Assembly (NCBI RefSeq): GCF_021026295.1
Contig: NZ_JAJNDA010000005.1
Location: 62,001 to 126,000, forward strand
Reading direction: 5' to 3'
From: Actinomycetospora soli
GTDB lineage: Bacteria; Actinomycetota; Actinomycetes; Mycobacteriales; Pseudonocardiaceae
Length of the DNA: 64,000 nt
In this document: positions 42,573-51,362 of the stretch, one piece after another
How positions within the stretch are numbered: the first letter of the stretch is position 1
How the letters are laid out: each line of letters starts with the position of its first letter
The notes under the pieces: generated by a model
The model's database searches: none
What the model saw: the letters and a program-made list of their open reading frames with translations, nothing else
What the model was told of the DNA's origin: nothing
Translations under genes and position numbers: made by a program

Positions 42573-43415
42573 TTACTCGACCAGCGCCTGCGTCCCCAGC
42601 ACGACGGCGAGCTCGAGGCGCTCGGCGTCGGCCGTCCCCGGGTCGGCGGTGTAGACCATGATCCGCACGTCGTCGGTGGCGACGACGAGCGTGTCGCAGT
42701 CCAGCGTGACCGGTCCGACCGCCGGGTGCTCGATCGTCTTGCGCTTCGAGCTCTCCGCCATCGGGTCGGGGAGGTCGGCGTCCCACAGCTGCGCGAACCG
42801 CGGGCTGCGGGCCGTGAGCTGGTCGACGAGCTGGCGCAGCGAGCGGTCCGCGGGGTAGCGGCTCGCGGTCAGGCGCAGCGTCGCGACGACCGTCTCCTCG
42901 AACGCCTCCTCACCCTCGGAGGTGTAGGCGACCCGCCCGCCCGGGCCCACGAAGTGCCGCCACAGGACGTTGCGCTCCGGGCCCTGCCACGTGGTCGTGT
43001 CGCCCATCAGCGCGTCGTAGGGCGCGTTGGCCACCAACAGGGTCAACGCCGCGTCGAACACGGCGACCGGGGTGTGCTCGAGCCGGTCGAGCAGCCGCTG
43101 CACGCTGCGCGTGATGCGCGCGGGCACCACGTCCCGCCCGGGGGTGGCGTGACCCGCCAGCCCGAACAGCAGGTCGCGCTCGGCGTCCGAGACCCGCAGC
43201 GCCCGGGCGAGCGCCTCGACCACCTGCGCCGACGGCGAGGTCGCGCGGCCCTGTTCGAGGCGGGTCAGGTAGTCGGCCGAGATGCCGGCGATCGCGGCGA
43301 GCTCCTCGCGGCGCAGGCCCGCGGCCCGGCGGCGCTGCCCGGAGGGCAGACCCACCGTCGCCGGCTCCACCCGGTCGCGCCAGCGGCGCAGCGTCCGCCC
43401 GAACTCGGAGGTCAT
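42573..43415 (-). CDS. XRE-family regulator with MmyB-like ligand domain
   Basis: A 280-residue regulator: HTH_3/HTH_31 domain at residues 1-80 (GLRREELAAIAGISADYLTR) and an MmyB-like PAS-type domain containing TPVAVFDAALTLLVANAPYD, NVLWRHFVGPGGR and PAVGPVTLDCDTL. This domain is thought to bind a lipid or aromatic ligand. The start is ATG 43415, divergent from the GatB/YqeY gene. Such regulators usually control an adjacent oxidoreductase, here possibly the convergent SDR. Confidence 0.9.
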   Translation of the reverse strand: MTSEFGRTLRRWRDRVEPATVGLPSGQRRRAAGLRREELAAIAGISADYLTRLEQGRATSPSAQVVEALARALRVSDAERDLLFGLAGHATPGRDVVPARITRSVQRLLDRLEHTPVAVFDAALTLLVANAPYDALMGDTTTWQGPERNVLWRHFVGPGGRVAYTSEGEEAFEETVVATLRLTASRYPADRSLRQLVDQLTARSPRFAQLWDADLPDPMAESSKRKTIEHPAVGPVTLDCDTLVVATDDVRIMVYTADPGTADAERLELAVVLGTQALVE

Positions 43416-43506
43416 GCGCCCAGCATGCGCCCGCGGCGGGTGGGTGTCCTGGTCCTGCCGGTCCCACCACCGATTCCGGGTGGACGTCGGCGCCTAAGCT
43501 GGGGAC

Positions 43507-43959
43507 GTGCTCAAGGAGAGGCTCCGCAGCGACCTGACCACCGCCATGAAGGCCCGCGACGAGGTCCGGGTCTCGACCCTGCGCATGGCGCTGACCGCCG
43601 TCACCAACGCCGAGACCGCGGGCACCGAGCACCACGACCTCTCCGACGACGAGGTCCTCGGCGTGCTCACCAAGGAGACCAAGAAGCGCCGCGAGTCCGC
43701 GGAGGCCTTCGACGGCGCCGGCCGGACCGAGCTCGCCGAGCGGGAGCGCGCCGAGGAGAAGGTGCTCGCCGAGTACCTGCCCCGGCCGCTGACCGACGAG
43801 GAGCTCGGCTCGATCGTGGCCGCCGCCATCGCCGAGACCGGCGCCGAGGGACCGAAGCAGATGGGGCAGGTCATGAAGGTCGTGCAGCCCCGGGTCGGCT
43901 CGCGCGCCGACGGCAAGCGCGTGTCGACCGAGGTGAAGCGTCAGCTCTCCGGTTCCTGA
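43507..43959 (+). CDS. GatB/YqeY domain protein
   Basis: A 150-residue protein of the YqeY family: LKERLRSDLTTAMKARDEVR, LTKETKKRRESAEAFDGAGR and the C-terminal GKRVSTEVKRQL. It is homologous to the C-terminal domain of GatB and implicated in tRNA-linked or translational functions, but not a known enzyme. GTG start 43507. It overlaps the convergent membrane protein gene by 19 bp. Confidence 0.92.
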   Translation: MLKERLRSDLTTAMKARDEVRVSTLRMALTAVTNAETAGTEHHDLSDDEVLGVLTKETKKRRESAEAFDGAGRTELAERERAEEKVLAEYLPRPLTDEELGSIVAAAIAETGAEGPKQMGQVMKVVQPRVGSRADGKRVSTEVKRQLSGS

Positions 43960-44519
43960 CGACGGGCCGGGGTCGACCCCCCGAGGTGCCAGACCGGCCC
44001 GGTGAGGAACCAGACGGCCGTGACGACCCCGAGGCGGGGGAACCAGTCGGTCAGGGCCGTCACCCGGGCGCCCGGTCCGGCCAGCACGACGACGAGCCCG
44101 ATCGCGCCGGCGGCCAGCGCCGCCGCCAGGAGCCACCGCGCGAAGAGCCGCCACTCGTGCGCGGCGCGCTCCCGGCCGTGGCGCGGGACCCGACGCGGCC
44201 GGTCAGCCCCGGCCCAGCGGTGGGCGGCGTGGCCGTCGGCCCAGGCGATGATCGAGCGGCCGAACGCCACCGACGTCCCGACGTAGAGCGCCGCCAGCCC
44301 GTGCACGAACGTCGCGGCGCCGCCCGCGCGGACGTCGACCACGGCCGTCGTCAGGACGGCGACGTCCACCAGCAGCGTCCCGGCGAGCAGGACGAGCCCG
44401 AGCCGGGGCGCACGCAGCACGTAGCGGGCGGCGAGCCCGGCCACCAGGAACAGCCAGAACGCGATCTCGCCGACCACGATCGCGAGCGTGGCGGGGGACC
44501 GCAGCAGGTCGGTCGTCAT
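43941..44519 (-). CDS. Five- to six-span membrane protein, unknown
   Basis: A 192-residue membrane protein with hydrophobic stretches at about 10-30, 38-60, 68-88, 120-145 and 155-175, and charged loops such as WADGHAAHRWAGADRPRR. Resembles DUF-class 2TM-like proteins common in actinobacteria next to two-component genes, not further classified. ATG 44519 is divergent from the kinase at 44629 with 109 bp between. Confidence 0.75.
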   Translation of the reverse strand: MTTDLLRSPATLAIVVGEIAFWLFLVAGLAARYVLRAPRLGLVLLAGTLLVDVAVLTTAVVDVRAGGAATFVHGLAALYVGTSVAFGRSIIAWADGHAAHRWAGADRPRRVPRHGRERAAHEWRLFARWLLAAALAAGAIGLVVVLAGPGARVTALTDWFPRLGVVTAVWFLTGPVWHLGGSTPARRQEPES

Positions 44520-44628
44520 GACCACAGCGTTCGCCGCGAGGGCCCCGCCGTGCGTCGCCCCGAGGTCGCGCCGGAGGTGGTCCCTTCGACCGATGCGACG
44601 GCGGCGCGGCCCGTGGTCGGATGGCGGC

Positions 44629-45819
44629 ATGATCCGGACCGTCCGGGACGTCCTGCCCCGGCCGTGGTGGTGGGACGCCGGTGTCGCGCTGGCGACGGTC
44701 GCGCTCGGCGTGCTGTCGGTGACGGTGCTCCCGCTGCGCCTCGCGGTCGACGTCCCGCCCGCCGCGCCCGGCGTGCGGCTCACGCTGGTGGTGGCGGTGG
44801 CGCTCCCGCAGCTGCTGCGCACCCGCCGTCCGGGGCTCGCCCTGGTGCTCGGGCTCCCGCTCGTCGCCGCCGACGTGGCCGCCGGGTTCTCCCCGGCCGC
44901 CGCGGTGGTGCTCTGCGACCTGTTCTACTGCGCGGTCCTGCACGGGTCGGGGGCGGTCAGCCGCCGCGCACGGCTCGCGGGCCCCGTGCTGTGGGTGCTC
45001 GGCCTCGCGGTGCTCGCGTTCGCCGGCGTCCCGACGGCGGCCCTGGTCGCCCTCGCCCTCAGCGGCGCCGCCCTGCTGCTCCTGCCGGTGTGGTGGGCCG
45101 CCGAGGTCCGGCGCCCGACGCAGGAGGCGCTGGCCCGGCGGCAGGCGGCCGAGCAGGCCGCCCGGATCGCCGCGCTGGACCGCCGGGCGGCCGTCGCCGA
45201 CGAGCGGGCCCGGATCGCCCGGGAACTGCACGACTCCGTCGCCGGGCACCTCGCCGCGATCGCCCTGCAGTCCCAGGCCGCGCTGCGGACGGAGGAACCG
45301 GCGGCGCGCGAGCGGGTGCTCGGGTCGGTGCGGGAGAACAGCGTGCGCGCCCTCGAGGAGATGCGGGCGCTGATCGGGGTGCTGCGCTCCGGCGAGAGCG
45401 GCGACGACGGCCCGGCGCCCACCGCACCGCGCCTCGCCGACCTGCCCGCGCTGGTGGAGTCGGCCCGGGCCGGCGGGCTCGCCGTCGAGGTCACGGGCCT
45501 CCCGGCCGGCCCCGGCGTCCCCGGTCCGGTCGACCTCACGGCCTACCGGATCGTGCAGGAGGCGCTGACGAACGTGTCGGTCCACGCGCCGGGGTCGTCG
45601 GTCCGGGTGGCCGTCGGTCGGGAGGGCGGGGACGTGCTGCTGCTCGAGGTGATCAACTCCTTGGCGTCGGGCGCCGGCGGATCGCACGTCGGCACCGGGA
45701 GCGGGGTGGAGGGCATGCGCGTGCGGGCGGCCGCCGTCGGCGGTGAGCTCGAGGCCGGTCCCGACGACGACCGGTGGCGGGTGGTCGCGCGCCTCCCGCT
45801 CGGCGGGATCGCGCCGTGA
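44629..45819 (+). CDS. Membrane sensor histidine kinase
   Basis: A 396-residue NarL-partner kinase: WWWDAGVALATVALGVL-type first helix and about five more spans by residue 165, coiled linker RRQAAEQAARIAALDRRAAV, HisKA_3 box RARIARELHDSVAGHLAAI, and HATPase with EALTNVSVHAPG and GSGVEGMRVRAAAVGG. The G-box is intact. Membrane or cell envelope stimuli are likely. The stop overlaps the regulator's GTG (GTGA). Confidence 0.92.
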   Translation: MIRTVRDVLPRPWWWDAGVALATVALGVLSVTVLPLRLAVDVPPAAPGVRLTLVVAVALPQLLRTRRPGLALVLGLPLVAADVAAGFSPAAAVVLCDLFYCAVLHGSGAVSRRARLAGPVLWVLGLAVLAFAGVPTAALVALALSGAALLLLPVWWAAEVRRPTQEALARRQAAEQAARIAALDRRAAVADERARIARELHDSVAGHLAAIALQSQAALRTEEPAARERVLGSVRENSVRALEEMRALIGVLRSGESGDDGPAPTAPRLADLPALVESARAGGLAVEVTGLPAGPGVPGPVDLTAYRIVQEALTNVSVHAPGSSVRVAVGREGGDVLLLEVINSLASGAGGSHVGTGSGVEGMRVRAAAVGGELEAGPDDDRWRVVARLPLGGIAP

Positions 45820-46445
45820 CCCGGGTGCTCGTCGCCGACGACCACGACGCCGTGCGCACGGGGCTCGTCATGATCCTCGGCGCCGCCGACGGCATCGAGG
45901 TGGTCGGGGAGGCGGGGGACGGTGCGACGGCGGTGCGCCGGGCCCGGGACCTGCGCCCCGACGTCGTGCTCATGGACGTCCGGATGCCGGGGACCGACGG
46001 GATCACCGCGACCGCCGAGCTCGTGCGTGACCGGGTCTGCCGCGTCCTGGTGCTCACCACCTTCGACCTCGACGAGTACGTGTTCGCGGCGCTGCGGGCG
46101 GGCGCGGCGGGCTTCCTGCTCAAGTCGGTCGACGCCGACGCCCTCGTCGACGCGGTACGCGGCGTCGCGGCGGGGGAGGGCGCGCTCGCGCCCGGGGTGA
46201 CCCGGCGCGTGATCGAGGCCGTGGCCGCGGGCGCGCCCGCCCCCGAGCTGCCGGGGCTCGACGACCTGACCGAGCGCGAGCGCGAGGTGTTCGGCCTCCT
46301 CGGCGAGGGCCTGTCCAACGCCGAGATCGGGACGCGGCTGTTCCTGGCGGAGGCGACCGTCAAGACCCACGTCTCCCGGGTCCTGACGAAGCTCGACCTG
46401 CGGTCCCGCACGCAGGCGGCGGTCCGGGCCGCGCGGCTGCGGTGA
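45816..46445 (+). CDS. NarL/LuxR-family response regulator
   Basis: A 209-residue response regulator: VLVADDHDAVRTGL, phosphoacceptor Asp in VVLMDVRMPGTDG, TTFDLDEY, FLLKSV (the usual Lys retained) and LuxR domain LTEREREVFGLLGEGLSNAE. Coupled to the kinase by a 4-bp overlap. Convergent with the epimerase gene. Confidence 0.93.
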   Translation: MTRVLVADDHDAVRTGLVMILGAADGIEVVGEAGDGATAVRRARDLRPDVVLMDVRMPGTDGITATAELVRDRVCRVLVLTTFDLDEYVFAALRAGAAGFLLKSVDADALVDAVRGVAAGEGALAPGVTRRVIEAVAAGAPAPELPGLDDLTEREREVFGLLGEGLSNAEIGTRLFLAEATVKTHVSRVLTKLDLRSRTQAAVRAARLR

Positions 46446-47399
46446 TCAGACCGGCACCAGCCGACGACGGGTCCGCTCCGGCTCGGCGCGGTACCAGGCC
46501 AGCGTGGCGGCGACGCCCTCGTCCCACGGGGTGGCGGTCGTCGGGAAGACCGCCCGGAAGGCGGCGTCGTCGACCAGGAACGGCTGCTCGAACTGGTAGA
46601 GCAGCTGCGCGCCCTCGCGGGCGACGGGGGAGACGAGCCGCAGCGCGGCGACCATCGCGGGCGTGATGCGACCGAGCCGGACCGGGCGGCCCGTCGCGGC
46701 GGCCAGGCGGGCGACGAACTCCCGTCCCGTGCTCGGCGGCGGGACGGGGGTGTGCCAGACCCGGCCGGAGGCCGCGGCCGGAGCGAGCGCCAGGTCGACC
46801 AGGGCGGCCCCGACGTCGGGGGCGTACCCCGCGGTCATCGGCAGGTCCGGGTCGCCCGGCCAGCGCGCCGTGCCGCCGCGGAGGGCGGCGGGGAAGAGCC
46901 CGGTGCCCAGCAGCGACTCGACCCCCGGCCCCCACAGCTCCGGCGCGCGCCCGATCACGGCGTCCACCTCGCCGCGGGCGTGGGCCGCGAGCACCAGCTC
47001 GGCGAGCCACGCCCGGAGCACGCCCTTCTCCGAGACCGGGCGCACCGAGGTGTCCTCCCGCATCGGCGCGTCGACCCGGCCGTACATCCACGTGTCGTCG
47101 GCGAACACGAGCCGCGCACCGGCGGCGCCCGCCGCGGCGAGCAGCGCCCGGGTGGCGTCCGGGAACGCCGTGCGCCAGGACGCGAACGGCGGGTTGACGC
47201 AGTGGTAGACGGCGGTCGCGCCGGCACACGCACGCACCATGGCGACGGCGTCGGTCGCGTCGGCCGCGACGTTCTCGGCCCCGGGCACCCGGGGATCCCG
47301 ACGGGACACGGCGCGGACGGGCAGCCCGCGGCGGGCGAGCTCGGCGCAGACGGCGCGCCCGATCCCGCCGGACGCACCGACGACGACGTGCGGGCTCAT
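46446..47399 (-). CDS. NAD(P)-dependent epimerase/dehydratase-like protein
   Basis: A 317-residue extended SDR: VVVGASGGIGRAVCAELARR cofactor motif and the VYHCVNPPFASWRTAFP segment; the usual YxxxK reads SEKGVLRAW, so the Tyr appears to be missing, consistent with an atypical or NmrA-like role. Overlaps the monooxygenase gene by 4 bp; both appear repressed by the TetR protein divergently encoded. Possibly processes the hydroxylated product. Confidence 0.85.
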   Translation of the reverse strand: MSPHVVVGASGGIGRAVCAELARRGLPVRAVSRRDPRVPGAENVAADATDAVAMVRACAGATAVYHCVNPPFASWRTAFPDATRALLAAAGAAGARLVFADDTWMYGRVDAPMREDTSVRPVSEKGVLRAWLAELVLAAHARGEVDAVIGRAPELWGPGVESLLGTGLFPAALRGGTARWPGDPDLPMTAGYAPDVGAALVDLALAPAAASGRVWHTPVPPPSTGREFVARLAAATGRPVRLGRITPAMVAALRLVSPVAREGAQLLYQFEQPFLVDDAAFRAVFPTTATPWDEGVAATLAWYRAEPERTRRRLVPV

Positions 47400-48559
47400 C
47401 GCCGGGCCCCCGTGACCTGCTCGGTCGGCCCGTCGGTCCGCGCGACGCGCTCCGTGGCCAGCAGCCGGTCGAGGGCGGTCGGGGCCAGCGTGTCCGGCAG
47501 GGCGGCCAGCAGCGCGTCCCGCGCGGCGACGGCGAGCGGGGACCGCAGGGTCGCCACCGCGCCGGCCCGCCGTGACCGGCCGACGAGCGCCCGCGCCGAC
47601 GGTGACCGCCGCCGTTCGTACCGGTCGAGGCCGGAGCCGTCGGCTCGCGCCTCGTCCGCGAGGACGACGGCGTCGAGGAACGCCTGGCTCGCCCCCTGTC
47701 CGAGGTACGGGGTCATCGCGTGGGCGGCGTCGCCGAGCAGCGCCACCCGGCCCCGGCTCCACGCGCGCGGGGGGCGGAGGTCCGCGAGCTCGTGCACGGT
47801 GACCGGGCCCGCGGCGTCGAGGACCGCGGGGATCGGGTCGTGCCAGCCGGCGAACCGCCGCCGCAGCCAGGGGAGGGGGTCGGCGAGCGCGCCCGCCGGG
47901 ACGTCCGCGGTCCGGACGACCGCGTAGAGATAGGTCCGCCCGCCGGGCAGGGGCGCGAGGCCGACGAGGTCGCCGCGACCCCAGCTCTCCCCGCCGGCGT
48001 CCACCGCACGCCCGGCGAGCAGTCGGAACGCGGTGCGGTCCGTCGGTCGGGGTGCGGCGGCCGGGTCGACGGCGGCGCGGACCGTGCTGCCCAGCCCGTC
48101 CGCGCCGATGACGAGGTCGGCGACGTGGGCGCGCCCGCGGACGTCGTGCACGACGGCCGGTGTCGTCGCGTCGCCGGGGTCGACGGCTCGGACCGCGGCG
48201 TCGGCGTCGACCGGCGGGGCGGCGGCCCGGAGCAGCTCGTGGAGGCGGGGCCGCTCGAGGACGACGATCCCGTCGCCCTGCCGCCGGCGCAGCGTCGCCG
48301 CGTCGGTGCGGGTGAGCCACCGCCCACGGCGGTCCCGGATCCCGCCGTCGCCCTCCACGGCGCCGGCCGCGCGGACGGCGGCACCGAGCCCCACCGCGTC
48401 GAGCGCCCGCAGCCCGTTCGGCCAGAGCGCGATCCCGGCCCCCACCTCGCCGGGCCGGTCCCGGCGTTCCAGCACCGTCACCTCCCACCCGCGCCGGGCG
48501 AGCGCGATCGCGCCCGCCAGCCCGCCGAGACCCGCTCCCACCACGACCGCCCGTGCCAT
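47396..48559 (-). CDS. FAD-dependent monooxygenase
   Basis: A 387-residue flavoprotein of the PHBH/UbiH type: GAGLGGLAGAIALARRGWEV Rossmann motif, VERRDRPGEVGAGIALWPNG, the DGLGS strand ADLVIGADGLGSTVR, and GDAAHAMTPYLGQGASQA for FAD ribityl binding. Hydroxylates an aromatic or small ring compound with NAD(P)H and O2. ATG 48559 sits beside the TetR operators. In operon with the epimerase-like gene. Confidence 0.92.
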   Translation of the reverse strand: MARAVVVGAGLGGLAGAIALARRGWEVTVLERRDRPGEVGAGIALWPNGLRALDAVGLGAAVRAAGAVEGDGGIRDRRGRWLTRTDAATLRRRQGDGIVVLERPRLHELLRAAAPPVDADAAVRAVDPGDATTPAVVHDVRGRAHVADLVIGADGLGSTVRAAVDPAAAPRPTDRTAFRLLAGRAVDAGGESWGRGDLVGLAPLPGGRTYLYAVVRTADVPAGALADPLPWLRRRFAGWHDPIPAVLDAAGPVTVHELADLRPPRAWSRGRVALLGDAAHAMTPYLGQGASQAFLDAVVLADEARADGSGLDRYERRRSPSARALVGRSRRAGAVATLRSPLAVAARDALLAALPDTLAPTALDRLLATERVARTDGPTEQVTGARR

Positions 48560-48570
48560 GACCCGCTCCT

Positions 48571-48608
48571 CTACGTCTGTAGTAGCGCGGTACTCTACGG
48601 CTGTAGAG
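48571..48608. promoter_or_regulatory. TetR operator pair
   Basis: ctac-gtct-gtag (48571-48582) and the perfect palindrome ctctac-ggct-gtagag (48593-48608) lie 22 bp apart, start to start, between the divergent monooxygenase and TetR genes. Confidence 0.8.
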
Positions 48609-48630
48609 GCGATCGGGGGAAGAGGCGACG

Positions 48631-49194
48631 ATGGACCGACGTGACCTGCTCGCGGACGCGGCGATCGAGGTGCTCGCGACAGCAGGGACGCGCGGGTTGA
48701 CCCACCGCGCCGTCGACGCCGCGGCCGGACTGGCCGAGGGCACGAGCTCGTACTACTTCCGCACCCGGGCCGCCCTGCTCGAGGCGTGCGTGAACCGGTT
48801 GGCCACCGACGTCGTCGACCGCGTGGCGACCGCGGGTTCGGCGAGCGGCGGTTCGGTCGAGGCGTTGACGGAGCGGGCGTGCGCCCACCTCGAGCGCGTC
48901 ATCGGCCCCGACCGGCACCGGTTCCTGGCGCGCCTGGAGCTCTCGCTCGAGTCGACCCGCCGTCCGGAACTCGAGGCCGCGCTGGTGGTCGCCGGGGGGC
49001 AGGTGCGGGCCGCGGTCGCGGGGCTGCTGCGCGGGTTCGGCGTGGACGATCCCGAGGGGCGGGCGTTCGACCTCGTCGCCTGCCTCGACGGGCTGGCGTT
49101 CGACCAGGTGGCGGGGGCCGGGCGGACCGTCCGCGACGCCGCCGGCCGTCGTCGGGCGGTCACGGCCGTCGTCGCGGCCTTCGCCCGGGGCTAG
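48631..49194 (+). CDS. TetR-family transcriptional repressor
   Basis: A 187-residue regulator: N-terminal helix-turn-helix ADAAIEVLATAGTRGLTHRA with VDAAAGLAEGTSSYYFRTRA recognition, and a helical ligand domain. The ATG at 48631 follows gggggaagagg. Two CTAC-N4-GTAG palindromes in front suggest it represses itself and the divergent monooxygenase/epimerase pair. The inducer is likely the monooxygenase substrate. Confidence 0.93.
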   Translation: MDRRDLLADAAIEVLATAGTRGLTHRAVDAAAGLAEGTSSYYFRTRAALLEACVNRLATDVVDRVATAGSASGGSVEALTERACAHLERVIGPDRHRFLARLELSLESTRRPELEAALVVAGGQVRAAVAGLLRGFGVDDPEGRAFDLVACLDGLAFDQVAGAGRTVRDAAGRRRAVTAVVAAFARG

Positions 49195-49940
49195 CCGACA
49201 GCCTGCACGAACAGCACGACCGCGAGTACCAGCCCGGCCACCGCGATCCCGATCCGCAGCACCGTCGGTGGCAGGCGGCGCGCGATCGCGGGGCCGGCGT
49301 AGTTCCCGGCGAACAGGCCGATCATCAGGGGCAGCGCCGCGGACCAGACGACGGTGCCGAAGACGATGAAGCCGATGGCCGCCACCGCGTTCGAGGCGCC
49401 GAGCAGGACGTTCTTGACGGCGTTGACCCGCACCAGCGTGTCGGCGAGCAGGTGGGAGAGCAGGGCGAGCATGAGCACCCCGGCGGCCGCGCCGAAGTAG
49501 CCGGAGTAGACGCCGATGAGGATCGCGCCGACCACGGTGGGGGCGTTCGGTCGACCGTCCCGCCGGCCCTCGCCGGGGGCCGCCGGCCGCGGCGGGCGCA
49601 GCAGGACCAGCGAGGCGAAGGCCACCAGGAACGGCACGATCAGCGCGAAGGTCTCGGACGGCGTGACCAGCACCAGCGCGCCGCCCACCACCCCGCCCAG
49701 CACCGTCAGCGGGACGAGGCGCAGCACCCGGTCGCGCTGTCCCCGCAGCTCCCGGCGCGACGAGGCGATCGAGGCCGTGCTCGAGATCGCCAGCGCGATC
49801 GTGTTCGTCTGGTTCGCGACGACGGGCGGCAGACCGGCGGCGAGCAGGGCGGGGTAGGAGAACAATGAGGCGAGCCCGGCCATCGACCCCGACAGCCCCG
49901 CCGCCACCCCCGCGAGCAGGAGCAGCAGCGTCGTCGTCAC
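49191..49940 (-). CDS. TauE/SafE-family anion exporter
   Basis: A 249-residue membrane protein of the TauE/SafE (UPF0721) family with about eight spans: GVAAGLSGSMAGLASLFSYP at the start, LTVLGGVVGGALVLVTPSE and GVYSGYFGAAAGVLMLALLS as the second repeat. Members export sulfite, sulfoacetate or related anions. It overlaps the TetR gene end by 4 bp and is divergent from the S4 protein gene with 20 bp between. Confidence 0.92.
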   Translation of the reverse strand: MTTTLLLLLAGVAAGLSGSMAGLASLFSYPALLAAGLPPVVANQTNTIALAISSTASIASSRRELRGQRDRVLRLVPLTVLGGVVGGALVLVTPSETFALIVPFLVAFASLVLLRPPRPAAPGEGRRDGRPNAPTVVGAILIGVYSGYFGAAAGVLMLALLSHLLADTLVRVNAVKNVLLGASNAVAAIGFIVFGTVVWSAALPLMIGLFAGNYAGPAIARRLPPTVLRIGIAVAGLVLAVVLFVQAVG

Positions 49941-49960
49941 GGCTGTGATCAGATCACGGG

Positions 49961-50191
49961 GTGTCAGGCACAGGGGGCATCCGTCCGGTCGAGGTGACCG
50001 GCACCATCCGGCTCGGGCAGTTCCTCAAGCTCGCGGGGCTCGTGGAGCACGGGGCCGACGCGAAGGACGTCGTGGCGTCGGGCGAGGTGACCGTCAACGG
50101 CCGGGCCGAGACGCGGCGGGGACGGCAGCTCACGGGCGGTGACGTCGTGGCGTTCGGCGGAGACCGGGCCCGGGTGATCGCGCCGGAGTGA
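49961..50191 (+). CDS. Small S4 RNA-binding domain protein
   Basis: A 76-residue single S4 domain, YbcJ-like: GTIRLGQFLKLAGLVEHGAD, ASGEVTVNGRAETRRGRQLT and GDVVAFGG. Such proteins bind structured RNA, possibly rRNA; role unknown. GTG start at 49961, divergent from the exporter. It is followed by a 419-bp non-coding stretch. Confidence 0.92.
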   Translation: MSGTGGIRPVEVTGTIRLGQFLKLAGLVEHGADAKDVVASGEVTVNGRAETRRGRQLTGGDVVAFGGDRARVIAPE

Positions 50192-50610
50192 CACGGTCTT
50201 TTGCGTATGCAACGAAACCCGGAGGTGCCGTCCCGGCGAACCGGGTGGAACGACGACGACCCCCGGGTTCCGCCGAGATGAGCCCTGCCGAGAGGTCGAA
50301 GGCAGGGCCGTCATCAGCTTAGAGCCCCGCCGACCGGACGGGTGATCAGGTCCTCGCGGGTCACCGGAACGGCCGAACCCCGACCGTGTCGAGCTGGCCC
50401 GACGCCCCGCCGCGGGTGGTCTGCGGGCGGCTCGCGAGTCAGGATTCCGAGCACGGTGCGGGACCAACGCGTTGCTCCGTCCGCGCCAGGTCGTGTCACA
50501 TGATCGTCACACGACCGACCGAGCGTCACGTTCCCGTGCCCGCCGACGTGCCGTAGCGTGAACGCCCTGTCCGATACGGGGCTTTCGGTCCCGCGGCGCG
50601 GGAGAGGCGG
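50192..50610 (+). other. 419-bp intergenic region with palindromes, no gene seen
   Basis: No convincing coding frame. Contains the palindrome ttgc-gtat-gcaa (50201-50212) and a hairpin gatgagccctgcc/ggcagggccgtcatc (about 50276-50315). Near 50550 tagcgt could be a -10 element for the downstream gene. Could hold a structured RNA or a long regulated leader, but nothing is recognised. Confidence 0.5.
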
Positions 50611-51360
50611 GTGCGGAGCGTGACCGAGGAGCGTGCCGGAGACGGCCGGCCTGGTCGGCTCCGCCGTCGTCAGCAGCTCGGCCGCACCGGCGCCCGCTTC
50701 CCGCGCCTCGTCGAGGCCGCTCCGGACGAGCCGCTCGACGCGGCCCCCGGCGAGGCCGCGGAGGAACCGTCGGCCGGGGGCGCGACCGGCGCCGACCCGG
50801 CGTCGGGCGATCCGATGGTCGGCCGGACGGGCGCCCGCTTCGGGTCCCGCGGTCGCCGCGACCGCCGGGCACGCGAGCAGCAGGCCGCGGAGGACGCCGT
50901 GGTGCCGGTGCAGGCGCCGCCGGTGCGCGAGCCGCGCCGGGACCCGGCGGGGCCCCACCTCGACGAGGCCCCGACCGCCCCGCTGCACCTCGCCGAGCTG
51001 CGCGACCGCGCCGAGGGGTTCGAGTCGCGGGTGTCGGTGCGCCCATACGTCCGGACCCGCGGCCGCACCCGGGCACGGGCGGACCTGCTCGTCGAGACCC
51101 TGATCTCGCTGCCCAGCCCGCGGCCGCCGCTGGAGGACCCGGAGCACGTCGTGATCGGCGGCCTGTGCGAGCACGCGCCGCGCTCGGTCGCGGAGGTGGC
51201 CGCCCTGATGCAGGTGCCGCTCGGGGTGGCCCGGGTGCTCATCGGCGACATGGCCGACGGCGGGACGGTGCGGATCCATCCGACGGCCGCCGCGGGCGCC
51301 CAGCGCGGCCCCGACCCGGAGGTCATGGCGCGCGTGCTGCGGGGCCTGCACGGACTGTAG
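50611..51360 (+). CDS. Orphan DUF742 domain protein with long N-terminal extension
   Basis: A 249-residue protein. The C-terminal third is DUF742: RVSVRPYVRTRGRTRARADL, then LLVETLISL, SVAEVAALMQVPLGVARVLI and GTVRIHP. DUF742 proteins usually sit in conservon operons with a histidine kinase, roadblock protein and small GTPase; none is here. The first 130 residues are Arg/Pro-rich and disordered-looking, with GRTGARF occurring twice (about 24-30 and 71-77). GTG 50611 or 50620 is the start. Perhaps a linker or scaffold. Confidence 0.8.
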   Translation: MRSVTEERAGDGRPGRLRRRQQLGRTGARFPRLVEAAPDEPLDAAPGEAAEEPSAGGATGADPASGDPMVGRTGARFGSRGRRDRRAREQQAAEDAVVPVQAPPVREPRRDPAGPHLDEAPTAPLHLAELRDRAEGFESRVSVRPYVRTRGRTRARADLLVETLISLPSPRPPLEDPEHVVIGGLCEHAPRSVAEVAALMQVPLGVARVLIGDMADGGTVRIHPTAAAGAQRGPDPEVMARVLRGLHGL

Positions 51361-51362
51361 GG

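Noticed and set aside
50276-50315. Hairpin as a known small RNA
   Set aside because: The structure is plausible but no family signature is recognisable; kept only as part of the intergenic note.
49964-50467. Minus-strand frame through the S4 gene and downstream region
   Set aside because: Half is antisense to the conserved S4 domain; the remainder lacks any fold signature.
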